In this document: positions 24,873 to 34,011 of the stretch, one piece after another
Layout of the letters: each line of letters begins with the position of its first letter
How positions within the stretch are numbered: the stretch's first letter is position 1
Source of the DNA: a bacterium
Lineage (GTDB): Bacteria; JAJRZV01
NCBI GenBank assembly: GCA_024275095.1
Contig: JAJRZV010000056.1
Span: 1-34,500 of the forward strand
Reading direction: 5' to 3'
DNA: 34,500 bases
Translations under genes and position numbers: made by a program
Notes under the pieces: model-generated
What the model was told of the DNA's origin: nothing
Seen by the model: only the letters and a program-made list of their open reading frames with translations
The model's database searches: none

Positions 24873-26357
24873 TTATCCTCTTGGGTATTTACGACGTTTC
24901 CTGAGTTCTTCGACCTTATCTGAAAGATTGTATTCCTGAATTTTGTATACAATTGCCCGGTGTGAAATACCCAGCAGTTTTGAAGCCCTGAGTACATTCC
25001 CTCGGGTTTTTTCAAGTGCCTTTAAAATAAAGTACTGTTCAAGCCTTTTTTGAGCATTTTTGAGAGACAGGCCGGCCTCTTTGATTTTTTCGAGAAATCC
25101 GATATCTTCTTCAGTGATTAAGAACCTGTTGCCGCTGCCAGTATTTACGTGGACAATCCCCGGTGATGCAGATGCTCCAAGATAATGGGGTCCAAGAAGC
25201 AAGAGGTCTTTTTCTGTAAGCACATCCCCTTCACAAAGGATTACAGCACGTTCAATGAGATTTTCCAGCTCCCTCACATTTCCAGGCCACGGGTGGTTAA
25301 TGAGGCGCTCCATGGCTTTGTTCGAAATGTTTTTTACACCTTTTCCGTGGATGGCCGAATATTTTTCGAGGAAATGTTTAACAAGAACGGGAATATCTTC
25401 TTTGCGCTCCCTGAGTGGCGGAATCCTGAGATGGATCACGTTCAATCGAAAAAATAAATCCTCTCGAAAAAGCCCCTGTTTTACCTCCCTTTCCAGGTCT
25501 TTTGCTGTTGCGGAAATCACCCTGACGTTTACGTGAATGGGCGTGGTGCCCCCGACACGCATAAAAGATCCATCCTGAAGCACCCTCAGAAGTTTCACTT
25601 GCAGAGGCAGTGCCAGTTCGGCTATTTCGTCAAGAAATATCGTTCCACCATCCGCGACCTCAAAAATTCCCTTTTTTCGCACGTAAGCTCCTGTAAAAGC
25701 GCCTTTTTCATGACCAAAGAGTTCGCTTTCGACCAGCTCGGAAGGTATGGCTCCGCAGTTTACAGCAACAAATGGTCCCTCAGCACGGTCGCTGACGCTG
25801 TGGATGAAACGCGCCATGACCTCCTTGCCTACCCCGCTTTCTCCGGTGATAAGCACCGGGGTCTTAAAGGGAGCTATTCGTTGAGCTGTTTCCACGAGAG
25901 AAGCCATACCCGGGCTTACACTTACGGGTTTCAGTTCAGGTCCTGTTTCAGCGAGTTTCCTGCGCAGGTAATTTCTTTCAAGAATTACACGCTCTTTTTC
26001 AAGTATTTTGTCGATAATAAATTCTAACTCTTCGATATCAAAAGGTTTTTGTATGTAATCATCAGCACCCCTGCGAATGGCTTCTATGGCTACTTCCCTG
26101 TCTCCGTATGCGGACGCAACTATTACCGGGGCTTTGAGACCCATGTTGTCCCGGATTTCCGAAAGGAGCTCCAGTCCCGAAATATCCGGCAACTTCACAT
26201 CCAGGATGAACAGGTCTGCCAGTTCAGCCTCTTTCTGAGCTTCCAGGAAAGCCTTGCCGGTGTAAAAGACAGAAACATCCCAGCCTCTTCTGGTGCCGAG
26301 GAGATGTTTGAGCATGTCTGCCAGGGAACGATCGTCTTCAACAACCACGATTTTCAT
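24873..26357 (-). CDS. NtrC-type sigma-54-dependent response regulator
   Basis: A 494-residue regulator with the full three-domain layout. The receiver (1-120) has D8/D9, phospho-acceptor D53 (ILDVKLPD) and K104 (IQKPFD). The AAA+ domain (about 147-385) has Walker A GESGVGKE (172-179), the sigma-54 contact loop GAFTGA (219-224), Walker B FLDEIAE (241-247) and the WPGNVRELENL end. A Fis-type helix-turn-helix (GNVLRASKLLGISHRAIVYK) closes it. Phosphorylation should drive open-complex formation at sigma-54 promoters. Its ATG overlaps the stop of the kinase gene (ATGA), so they form a pair. It sits at the end of a minor-pilin operon, as a PilR-like function would suggest, but the DNA targets are not visible in this window. 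Confidence 0.95.
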   Translation of the reverse strand: MKIVVVEDDRSLADMLKHLLGTRRGWDVSVFYTGKAFLEAQKEAELADLFILDVKLPDISGLELLSEIRDNMGLKAPVIVASAYGDREVAIEAIRRGADDYIQKPFDIEELEFIIDKILEKERVILERNYLRRKLAETGPELKPVSVSPGMASLVETAQRIAPFKTPVLITGESGVGKEVMARFIHSVSDRAEGPFVAVNCGAIPSELVESELFGHEKGAFTGAYVRKKGIFEVADGGTIFLDEIAELALPLQVKLLRVLQDGSFMRVGGTTPIHVNVRVISATAKDLEREVKQGLFREDLFFRLNVIHLRIPPLRERKEDIPVLVKHFLEKYSAIHGKGVKNISNKAMERLINHPWPGNVRELENLIERAVILCEGDVLTEKDLLLLGPHYLGASASPGIVHVNTGSGNRFLITEEDIGFLEKIKEAGLSLKNAQKRLEQYFILKALEKTRGNVLRASKLLGISHRAIVYKIQEYNLSDKVEELRKRRKYPRG

Positions 26358-27625
26358 GCGTCCTCCCCAATTCCCTCTTCTTTAAAGGGTTTCCCCGGCG
26401 TTCCCTCTTCGGCCATTGGAATATACAAACGAAATTCTGTACCTTTGTTTTCCAGGGACCGCACGAAGATGCGACCTCTTAAGTGTGTCATGGCCTGTTT
26501 TACCACATAAAGTCCCAGTCCAGTACCCTGCTCTCCTTCTTTCGTGGTATAGAAAGGCTGAAAAATATTTTTCATTGTGGTCCAGGGGATTCCGGCGCCA
26601 TTATCTTTTATTGTTATTAGCACGACTGGCTCACCCTCACCGATCCTCATTCTCTCGAGGTTCACCTCTGGCGAAAACCAGTTAGTGGATTCACTTCCAG
26701 GCTCTGTAAAAATCGTGTCTCTCACCTCCGCCTCAATGAGCCCACCCTCCCCCACTGCATGTATCGCATTATCGATAATGTTAAATACCACGCGGTAGAG
26801 AAGATCAGGGTCACCTTTTATTCTTGCATCACATGATACAGAAGTTTTTATCCGGCATTTTTTTACGGTCGCTCTCTCCTGAAGAACCGGATTGTCCAGG
26901 ACCTTTCCCACCACCTCAGAAGGCCTGAAAATTTCCTCTGCCCGGGGGTTGCCTGCCCTTGCCAGGTGGCGCAGGTCCTCTATCAGTCGCTCCATGCCTT
27001 TTATAATGTCATTGCACTTGGAAACAAACATGCTTACGGATTCACCATCTGCTGTGGTTTGAATGCCTTTTAAATATCCTTTCATGGCACTGAGTGGGCT
27101 GGACATTTCGTGGACAATCGACGAGGCAAGAAGTCCCACCGTGATGGCCTTTTCGTATTCTGCAAGTTCGGTTTTTATTCTGGAAACTTTTTCATTTAGT
27201 TCTGACTGTTTCTTTATGAGATCGTCAATAACCCGATCGACTGTTTTCAGGGGGTCCTTCGGCGGGAGCATGTTGACGGGGTCATTTCCCAGTTGGGGCT
27301 GATTTGCTATCAATGTGAGCACCTTGGCAGCGAGGTTTGTTAACTGTTTTTCCGTGTTGCCAGTCCACAGGCGGATAATAAGCAGCACGATGAAAGCAAA
27401 TACGGCTGCATTCAGGAGAGATGTGTACACCTGGAAAGCCAGCAGTGATTTCCACACCTCGATCGTTCTTACTCCTATTGAATAGTGCCCGTGCTGTAGC
27501 ATTTGCCTGAAGAAAAAGATCGTGATCCACTGGTGAAAATTGAGAAAAACAAAAAAAACAATGAAAAGAACAAAAAACCTGTATGCTATCTTACCTGTCT
27601 GAGGGATCAGGCGGCCATTGCTCAT
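26354..27625 (-). CDS. Membrane sensor histidine kinase, partner of the sigma-54 regulator
   Basis: A 423-residue kinase. Two membrane helices (about 15-35 and 66-86) enclose a short loop of about 30 residues, so it may sense a membrane or protein partner rather than a large ligand. A coiled linker (about 125-160) leads to the phosphorylated H172 in SSIVHEMSSPLSAMKGYL. The ATPase region shows the N box NIIDNAIHAV, G1 KDNGAGIP, F box FQPFYTTK and G2 GTGLGLYV. It has no PAS domain and does not look like the six-helix PilS. The start at 27625 has only a weak GGGTG upstream. It lies 26 bases after a small secreted-protein gene and overlaps the regulator by four bases. Confidence 0.93.
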   Translation of the reverse strand: MSNGRLIPQTGKIAYRFFVLFIVFFVFLNFHQWITIFFFRQMLQHGHYSIGVRTIEVWKSLLAFQVYTSLLNAAVFAFIVLLIIRLWTGNTEKQLTNLAAKVLTLIANQPQLGNDPVNMLPPKDPLKTVDRVIDDLIKKQSELNEKVSRIKTELAEYEKAITVGLLASSIVHEMSSPLSAMKGYLKGIQTTADGESVSMFVSKCNDIIKGMERLIEDLRHLARAGNPRAEEIFRPSEVVGKVLDNPVLQERATVKKCRIKTSVSCDARIKGDPDLLYRVVFNIIDNAIHAVGEGGLIEAEVRDTIFTEPGSESTNWFSPEVNLERMRIGEGEPVVLITIKDNGAGIPWTTMKNIFQPFYTTKEGEQGTGLGLYVVKQAMTHLRGRIFVRSLENKGTEFRLYIPMAEEGTPGKPFKEEGIGEDA

Positions 27626-27651
27626 TCATCAGCACCCTGGGCCAAACAGCA

Positions 27652-28047
27652 TCACTCGAATATTTTTTCAACAACTTCTCTTTTTATGAATTTGAGTTTT
27701 ACATCTACCTTGTTTGCAGCGTTGATAATGGCTTTTTCTTTCAGTGTACAGCGCACGAGCATGGAGATGTGGTGGTGGTTTTTGTTGTACTTGATGGAAG
27801 AATATACCTGTTTTGGGAAGAGGGATTTGAGGCGTTTTTCGAGTTTTTTGATGTCATCTTTATCAAGGTTTATGGGCGAGAGGACGGCGAATGTAACACG
27901 GTCTACAGTGGTTATTTTCATGTCGTAGTTTTTGGGGGATGTTTCAGCCCGTGTAGCAGTGCTGTTGAGCAGTATGATCCCTGTGGCAAATATCATGCAG
28001 GCAATGATTGTTGAACATAATGCCGGTGATTTTTTTGCGGGTTTCAT
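27652..28047 (-). CDS. Small secreted basic protein between pilY1 and the histidine kinase, unknown function
   Basis: With the start at 28047 the protein has 131 residues and a signal peptide (KPAKKSPALC then a hydrophobic run to TATRA before ETSPK). AGGGGGTG lies eight bases before this ATG; the open frame reaches 28131 but that would overlap pilY1. The mature part of about 95 residues has alternating strand/helix patterns (YDMKITTVDRVTFAVLSP, then DKDDIKKLEKRLKSLF, then SMLVRCTLKEKAIINAAN) and many lysines, suggesting a small alpha/beta domain. I recognise no family. Its place 16 bases after pilY1 and 26 before the kinase suggests a role in pilus assembly or in signalling to the kinase. Confidence 0.7.
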   Translation of the reverse strand: MKPAKKSPALCSTIIACMIFATGIILLNSTATRAETSPKNYDMKITTVDRVTFAVLSPINLDKDDIKKLEKRLKSLFPKQVYSSIKYNKNHHHISMLVRCTLKEKAIINAANKVDVKLKFIKREVVEKIFE

Positions 28048-28063
28048 TATTTTGCACCCCCTT

Positions 28064-31000
28064 TCACGGAATGCTTGGTATTTTGAAGTTTTCGTGTCTG
28101 AGTCTGTGCAGCCATGGAAAATCCAGGTCAATCACGTAGATCATATTGTAGAGCTGATTGCTTTCGGTAACGGTGAATGTGGTGATGTCTCCGGAGCTTC
28201 CTGCTGAAAGGAGCTGGATGGAGAACGAGCTTTCACCGATGATACGGATGAAATTCGGTGGTGTGGGGAGGCCAACGCCGATCTCTTGCTGGTAGGCCCC
28301 ACCGGCAAAACCGGGTTCGGCAGTAAGAAGGTCAAAGGCGTGGAGGTAGGAGACTCCGGATTTTGCTCCGCCTTCGCAGTATTCAGCATTGAGTGCTTCC
28401 ACGGAGGCGGATGCCGCGGCTGTAGTGCCCGTGGCACAATCCGGGTAGAAGGAGGAGAAAAGCACGAGCAATGCAGGTTCGCCGTTCTCGTTTTCCACAG
28501 CCAGGAGCTGGGCAGGATATACCACCTTTGCCGAAGCTCCGAGCTCGTAGTAAAAGCCGGTTTGACCCGGTCCTGTCACTGTTGTTCCGAGGGGATAGCC
28601 GAAATAGCTGGAGTCGGAATATGGAGTAGCACTTAAGGCAAGGGGGTCGATCTGGGCATTGAGCAGTTGTTCGGGCAGCTGCAGTACATACAGGCGGTTG
28701 TACGTGCCAGCAGGTGGTGAATCGCAGTTTGAAACCTCCATGCGATCACCTGTGCCTGCAATCAGCCAGTGGGTGGTTTTACCGGTGATGTCGCGTGTGA
28801 CGCCGATCTGCGGCAAGTAGTAAAACGGCTCACCTGTGTCTGACTTGAAGAACCGAACAACGGTCCAGTCTGTGTTGGTGATTCTGCCGGTGGTGTCGAG
28901 TACAGCGGGCGTGGTCATGGCGATCATCCACAGGGAGCCACTTGTATCGCCGAAGAAGGCGTGGTCGAAGAGGCAATCTCCTGGTTCGCAAAACAGTGAG
29001 CTTGTTTGTGCGTAGTTTTCATCCCATGTGTCTAACAGGGCAACTGAGCCGGGGACACTGTTCGTAAGATACTGGTTCACCCCTGCAGTGTCGTACGCAA
29101 ATTCCCACATTTTTTTACCGGTGTATGCATCGAGAAAGTATACCCTTCGGCCCACGTCTGCAGTGGATGTGTCCTCGTCAGGATAGAGTCCACCGTTGAT
29201 GCCTATGATATAGTAGTCGTAGGGTTGTTGCGATGCAGGATTCTGCACGGCAATAGGTCCAATCTGAGGAAGCGCCGGATCGGTCTCGTTCCATGTCTCT
29301 CCCATTTTCTCCAGGTCACTCTGATCTTCAAGGGTTGTGTTGATGACACTGCCTTCCAGTTCCGCGATGGAACGCGGGAAAATCCAGAGAAACTTGGGAT
29401 TAAGATGGTCAGTGATATCAAGAGCAAACCAGTGCTTGCCACCGCGCCTCTCACCCATGGTGACAATAAGCTTGAATTCCGTCGGATCCTTGCTCTTGTC
29501 TCCATCCTGGTCCACCCAGATCTCCCTCACCCAGAGGGTTCCGTCAAGCATGTAACAGTGATACGACATCAGGTTTTTAAGACGCGGCAACAGATCAGGC
29601 GGTATAAAACCCCACTCTTCAACACCACTCGTGTAGTTGAAAGCGTGAAGTATACCATCGTTGGAGGCCGTCAATACAATCGGCGTCTGGTCATTATTAT
29701 TTACCACGTACTGAAAAAATGCATTTAATGCATCCTGTGGATTCCCTCCACCATCGTACGACCACAACGCCCCAAAACACCTGCTTTCAAAGAACGGATT
29801 GCACAGCGGGGATACAGGCGTGGCTCCTGGCTGAAGCAGGTTACCGTCAGGATCAACCGTGCGGTAAAACACGTAGTGCGTGTTTGTAACCCTCTGGGGA
29901 GAGGTATGAAAAATATCCCCGAGAAGCCACGGGCGCGTGTCCGTCCTGTCTCCATCAGCATCCCAGTCAAGCACGTCCACTCCCCTTACGAAGTTTATAA
30001 GGTATTCAGCACACTGGAGATTCGTCAGCGTAAGACCAAGTTTCTTGGAAAGCCACGCACAAAAAGAACTCTCACCCTCAAACGTCCCCGTGGCCACCTG
30101 CAGGTAATTCACGAGTTGCGATGCATTGGTCGCATCAAAAGCAATAAGCCCGTCGTTGCCATCTATGACACCGTCCCCGTTGGAGTCAACCACAGTGTAA
30201 AGATTGCGGTTGGCAGGCCCCAGGGCCAGAAGCTGCTCGCCAGCCTCCCAGAAATAGTTGGCCGGCGTGTTCGTGCCCGCCTTTACAAGGTCACCATCTA
30301 AATTCACCTCGACGATGTCACCATCCGCGTCTATCAGGAGAATGTCGTCTGTGTCACCGTCCCCGTTCTTGTCCACCTTGTTGAGAATTTCGGAAAAGGT
30401 CTGAAACTGGTACACGTATCCATACCAGATGGGCCTGTCAGACGGCTTGAATCGAGCCACTATCCCGATGTTGGACTCGCTCGTCTGAGTGGTCTCCACT
30501 GTCGCACGCGTGAAGGACATCGTGCGCTTCAAAATGTCTATCAGCACCTGCTCCAGGGCATTTACAAGCTCCTGGTAGGTGTCTGCCGAGTAAAACAAGC
30601 CTCCACCGTTGCTGGCAGCGTCCAGAAGCACCTGGGGAATGTTCTGGCCCAGGCCAAAACTCACCGTGTAGACCACCATGTTCTGGGCTCCATCGTAGGC
30701 AGAATAGGCTAAATTGTAATCATCTGGTTTCAAGTCTATCTGCTGGTGCTCAAGAAATGAAACGTCATCAAGACAGTCATCCCCCCTGTATACGTCTTCA
30801 GGGTTGAGATCCCCGTCCCTGTCACCCCACGACGAAAACTCGTCGCAGTCCGCGGTGGGCAAACCGTCGGTCACGAGCACGGTAAAATTTTTCTGACACT
30901 TGGCGCATATGGCCCGCGTGACGGTGGTAGTATCGCACACGTTTGAATTCCCGAGATTCACTGTTTTGATGTTGTATCCATAATAACTACTGTACACATC

Positions 31001-32206
31001 GTCACACGCAAAGTACTGACCGATGTTCATGAGTGCCTCGCCGATGGGGGTGTTGGTCCAGAACTGCGTAACATCCAGGTTATCGAGGAGATCAAAAAGT
31101 GCCTGCCTGGTGGCATCGTATGCACTTACGTCGTCCAGGAGATCACACGTGGGATTAATGTCTGACTGCACGTAACCGCCGCTATTGTAGTAGGTAAGGT
31201 CAAAGGTCATCAGGCCCATCCTGATTTTCCGTGTTCTTGCAATGAGATCCCGGAATACCTTCCTGGCAACGATGAATTTGGGAGGATAGTAGTTCAGCAG
31301 GTTACCCACAAAGTAGTAAAGCCCTGACGTGCAGTTACTGATAGTCTGTGCAGTTGTATCGCAGTACATGTACCCCTGCTGGAACAACGTGGTTGCACAC
31401 TGGCCGGAGTACGAAAAGGACTGGGATGAATAGGTGCAGGTGCCCGTGGCCTGGGTGCACGTGCCGCTGGTTTGACAGCTGGCCAGACATTCGGTTTCTG
31501 TCCAGTACGCCGAACCGTCGAGACTGCACCACCAGAGCCCCCACCTGCGTGTACAAGTACCTTGGACCACGCATGCATTTTGACAATCCGTCTGCGTGGG
31601 AAAAAGGTCGGTTACGTCGGGAAGGTCACAGACCCATCCCGAACAGTTTGCCACGCAGGTAGTCTCAGTGGGATATGCCTGGTTGTTCAAATCGCAGATC
31701 CAGCCGGATACCGGTTGGCATGATGCGGTACTGCCGTCTGTGCAAAACGTGTCTATCGTACCAACATCAGACCACCGAATGTATGAGGAACACGCATCAT
31801 TTCCTAAGGTAGAACTGGACCTCAGGTACACGTGACATGGATCAAAACACGGACTGCTGGTAGAGTTAGCATAATCATCACACTGGGGATAAAACACAGG
31901 GTATAAAGTATTGGGGTCGTATCCCAAGTCAGTGAATATCGTTGGTGTAAGGTTCCCATTCACACCACACTCGGTTTCAAGCTTGCAGTTACCCTCGCAC
32001 GGAAGACCTCTCATTGACCCCGAGGAGTCTATAAACCACATGATATTGGGTGGTGCATTTACTCCTGTGTAGAGCATGGAGAGGTCTTCCTTGTCATAGT
32101 CGCAACCTCCCCAACTCGAAGAAGGGAACAGGAGCAAAGCGAGTGTTCCTGTTATTACCAGGGTAACAACAGTAATTTTTATCTGCTTTTTTATTGGTTT
32201 ACACAT
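28064..32206 (-). CDS. pilY1: PilY1: type IV pilus tip adhesin/assembly protein with vWA domain
   Basis: A 1380-residue exported protein. The signal peptide is residues 1-32. A von Willebrand A domain spans about 52-560 with the metal site D60-S-S62-G-S64, a T386 candidate in NTPIGEAL and D447 in LVTDG; a Cys-rich insert sits inside it at about 155-290. Asp-rich loops such as DKNGDGDTDD (612-621) and DSNGDGVIDGND (674-685) could bind calcium. The C-terminal propeller (about 745-1350) has the PilY1 signatures TASNDGILHAFN (847-857) and GGKHWFALDITD (922-933). PilY1 promotes pilus extension, adhesion and surface sensing. GGTGAG lies six bases before the ATG. The gene follows pilX by 13 bases in a minor-pilin operon. 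Confidence 0.95.
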   Translation of the reverse strand: MCKPIKKQIKITVVTLVITGTLALLLFPSSSWGGCDYDKEDLSMLYTGVNAPPNIMWFIDSSGSMRGLPCEGNCKLETECGVNGNLTPTIFTDLGYDPNTLYPVFYPQCDDYANSTSSPCFDPCHVYLRSSSTLGNDACSSYIRWSDVGTIDTFCTDGSTASCQPVSGWICDLNNQAYPTETTCVANCSGWVCDLPDVTDLFPTQTDCQNACVVQGTCTRRWGLWWCSLDGSAYWTETECLASCQTSGTCTQATGTCTYSSQSFSYSGQCATTLFQQGYMYCDTTAQTISNCTSGLYYFVGNLLNYYPPKFIVARKVFRDLIARTRKIRMGLMTFDLTYYNSGGYVQSDINPTCDLLDDVSAYDATRQALFDLLDNLDVTQFWTNTPIGEALMNIGQYFACDDVYSSYYGYNIKTVNLGNSNVCDTTTVTRAICAKCQKNFTVLVTDGLPTADCDEFSSWGDRDGDLNPEDVYRGDDCLDDVSFLEHQQIDLKPDDYNLAYSAYDGAQNMVVYTVSFGLGQNIPQVLLDAASNGGGLFYSADTYQELVNALEQVLIDILKRTMSFTRATVETTQTSESNIGIVARFKPSDRPIWYGYVYQFQTFSEILNKVDKNGDGDTDDILLIDADGDIVEVNLDGDLVKAGTNTPANYFWEAGEQLLALGPANRNLYTVVDSNGDGVIDGNDGLIAFDATNASQLVNYLQVATGTFEGESSFCAWLSKKLGLTLTNLQCAEYLINFVRGVDVLDWDADGDRTDTRPWLLGDIFHTSPQRVTNTHYVFYRTVDPDGNLLQPGATPVSPLCNPFFESRCFGALWSYDGGGNPQDALNAFFQYVVNNNDQTPIVLTASNDGILHAFNYTSGVEEWGFIPPDLLPRLKNLMSYHCYMLDGTLWVREIWVDQDGDKSKDPTEFKLIVTMGERRGGKHWFALDITDHLNPKFLWIFPRSIAELEGSVINTTLEDQSDLEKMGETWNETDPALPQIGPIAVQNPASQQPYDYYIIGINGGLYPDEDTSTADVGRRVYFLDAYTGKKMWEFAYDTAGVNQYLTNSVPGSVALLDTWDENYAQTSSLFCEPGDCLFDHAFFGDTSGSLWMIAMTTPAVLDTTGRITNTDWTVVRFFKSDTGEPFYYLPQIGVTRDITGKTTHWLIAGTGDRMEVSNCDSPPAGTYNRLYVLQLPEQLLNAQIDPLALSATPYSDSSYFGYPLGTTVTGPGQTGFYYELGASAKVVYPAQLLAVENENGEPALLVLFSSFYPDCATGTTAAASASVEALNAEYCEGGAKSGVSYLHAFDLLTAEPGFAGGAYQQEIGVGLPTPPNFIRIIGESSFSIQLLSAGSSGDITTFTVTESNQLYNMIYVIDLDFPWLHRLRHENFKIPSIP
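31475..31702 (-). repeat. Three tandem Cys-rich units inserted in the PilY1 vWA domain
   Basis: Residues 169-244 of PilY1 contain three related units: CDLNNQAYPTETTCVANC (171-188), CDLPDVTDLFPTQTDCQNAC (193-212) and CSLDGSAYWTETECLASC (227-244). The shared pattern is W-x-C-[DS]-L-x(4-6)-[YF]-x-T-x-T-x-C-x3-C. GTCT follows units two and three. The even cysteine number suggests disulfide-bonded small modules on the face of the adhesin. Unit similarity is seen directly; the structural role is inferred. Confidence 0.75.
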
Positions 32207-32219
32207 AATAGCTCACCCC

Positions 32220-32753
32220 TTAAAAGACCGTTTTATAGGTTAATGCTATTTCGATTTCGACGAAGTTTTGCACATTACCTGAGCTGTCGAGCATCAAACA
32301 GGAAACAACCGGGCCCAGTGGAACGCCCGTGGCCCCACCACCTTTGCAGGGGAATCCCTTGTAACATGTCATACCAGCAAGCCCAGCACCTGAGACTGTA
32401 CCACCTCCTGCAACTGATTCATTTAACAGGGGAAATTCTTCACTGGGTACTGGTGTACTTATTGATCCACCTGTGTAATGCCCTGAGTATATCAGCATAC
32501 CCGGAACAACAATGTTGAGTCGATTTCGGATATTCTGCCCCACGAGAGAAGCCATTACAGCTTCATATGCAAGTTCGGCACATTGCTGTAACTGGCTGCG
32601 CTTGCCAAGAGCTGTGAGCTCGGACCACTGATGAGATTGTCGCATCAGCAGTGCTGTTGCTATAGCGGAAAACACCAGCATGAACATCATAGCCATAACG
32701 AGTGTAAAACCTTTTTCTTTAAGCTGTTTTGGGAGAAATGTTTTTATGTACAT
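32220..32753 (-). CDS. pilX: Minor pilin PilX-like
   Basis: A 177-residue prepilin-like protein. The N-terminus KEKGFTLVMAMMFMLVF has the prepilin peptidase site after glycine, then a hydrophobic helix that forms the pilus core; methionine replaces the usual glutamate at position +5, a variation known from PilX-type minor pilins. The C-terminal domain has a short Cys pair (CYKGFPC) and beta-rich segments. The ATG at 32753 is preceded by AGGAGG at six bases, so the longer frame from 32774 is rejected. It lies 23 bases after pilW and 13 before pilY1. PilX-type pilins prime pilus assembly and help expose PilY1 at the tip. Confidence 0.85.
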   Translation of the reverse strand: MYIKTFLPKQLKEKGFTLVMAMMFMLVFSAIATALLMRQSHQWSELTALGKRSQLQQCAELAYEAVMASLVGQNIRNRLNIVVPGMLIYSGHYTGGSISTPVPSEEFPLLNESVAGGGTVSGAGLAGMTCYKGFPCKGGGATGVPLGPVVSCLMLDSSGNVQNFVEIEIALTYKTVF

Positions 32754-32776
32754 TCCTTGCCTCCTTCCAGGCATTT

Positions 32777-33997
32777 TTATTCCACCGAGAGGGGAATTCG
32801 TCGAAACAGTTTGGTTGTGAGCATATTGCGGACCACCACTTCATCAGAGATGGTGATGCGGAAGAAATTGTCATTTGTCAAAAGAGTATTGGGTATATCT
32901 CCTGCCGGCTCCGTGTGATTGGAAAGAGCCGGCCGCGGTGAGGAAACACCCAGGTTTCTCTCAGAATAACCCACGAGACGCACGATCACTTTTCTGATGT
33001 TCGCTGGATGAAGAAGCATTCGATCAGGATCGTTATAAGGGGCATTGATTTTATCCGGCACAGGAAATGAAGTTGTAAGCGAACCGAAGGTATCAGCTGT
33101 ACTGCTGGAGTAAAGAGGAGGACCTACAGTGTTGATGTCGGTGGCGTTCCAGAGATGAGTGGCGAGTAAATATTCCACCTGCAGATCTTCTATTCCCTCG
33201 GCAACGACGATATGGTCGGCACTACTTGCCGGTCCAAAAACACCGTCACCGTCCATATCCACTCCTGGATCGAGTATCAATGAAGTAATTCCTGAAGGAG
33301 CTTTACCAATGTAATAGCGGAAATACCTCACAAGCATGGCAACTGCTCGCCTGTCGTCAAACACCGGGTCGTCTGCTGTGGGAATGCTTACAGGTAAGGG
33401 ACTGTTACCATCAATATTGCCTCCGCAGAAGTTGTAATCCATAACCGTTGTCCCATAAAGAGACACTGTTACAGTCCCGCTCCCGTTCGTCACCGCCTGG
33501 GACACCCGTACAAAAGTTCCTTCTCTCTTATTGTTGCGGACACTGGAGATGATAAACAAAATCGATCCAACCGGGAGATTGATTGGATTGGTTGTGGCAT
33601 CTGCATAAAGAACAAGGGAAGAACATGAGGCATCAAGCACCTGCCAGTAATAACGGGGGTCTGGCTCCCTGTACACAAACCTGAGCTCATCAGTACCACT
33701 TGGACCTCCATCAGAGTCCACAACTCCATCATTGTTTATGTCCAGATCGAACGTAAAACGAGGATCTATTCCAAACCCTGCCCTCCTCAAATTCCGATCA
33801 ATATCATCCATGGCCCTTGAAATATTAAGCTGAACCTCAGTAATTCCTCTCTCCCTGTCCAAAGACTTCTGCATCACAACGGCCATGTAAGCCACCATCC
33901 CTCCCAGAATGGCGAGAAGTGCCACCACAACCATCAGCTCCACCAATGTAAATCCATCCCTCGCTTTCAGTGCTCCCTTGATAGTTTCATCTACCAT
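32777..33997 (-). CDS. pilW: Minor pilin PilW-like, prepilin-type N-methylation protein
   Basis: With the start at 33997 this is a 406-residue minor pilin. The class III prepilin signal is textbook: ARDGFTLVELMVVVALLAIL with cleavage after G15 and E at +5. The large C-terminal domain has Asp-rich loops (DLDINNDGVVDSDGG, DMDGDGVFGPASSADH) that may bind calcium, and a NYNFCGG segment. Starting at 34138 would overlap the upstream pilin by 127 bases and put the signal far inside the protein, so it is rejected; a GTG at 34000, with AGGGG seven bases upstream, is a credible alternative to the ATG. The operon order pilV-pilW-pilX-pilY1 matches the minor-pilin cluster of Pseudomonas and deltaproteobacteria. 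Confidence 0.9.
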   Translation of the reverse strand: MVDETIKGALKARDGFTLVELMVVVALLAILGGMVAYMAVVMQKSLDRERGITEVQLNISRAMDDIDRNLRRAGFGIDPRFTFDLDINNDGVVDSDGGPSGTDELRFVYREPDPRYYWQVLDASCSSLVLYADATTNPINLPVGSILFIISSVRNNKREGTFVRVSQAVTNGSGTVTVSLYGTTVMDYNFCGGNIDGNSPLPVSIPTADDPVFDDRRAVAMLVRYFRYYIGKAPSGITSLILDPGVDMDGDGVFGPASSADHIVVAEGIEDLQVEYLLATHLWNATDINTVGPPLYSSSTADTFGSLTTSFPVPDKINAPYNDPDRMLLHPANIRKVIVRLVGYSERNLGVSSPRPALSNHTEPAGDIPNTLLTNDNFFRITISDEVVVRNMLTTKLFRRIPLSVE

Positions 33998-34011
33998 CAC
34001 CACACATCCCC

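Noticed and set aside
25533-26510. Two plus-strand frames of 164 and 153 codons
   Set aside because: Both are antisense to the receiver and AAA+ region of the response regulator and show no signal or domain.
29225-29728. A 167-codon plus-strand frame
   Set aside because: It is antisense to the PilY1 propeller; no ribosome site or motif.
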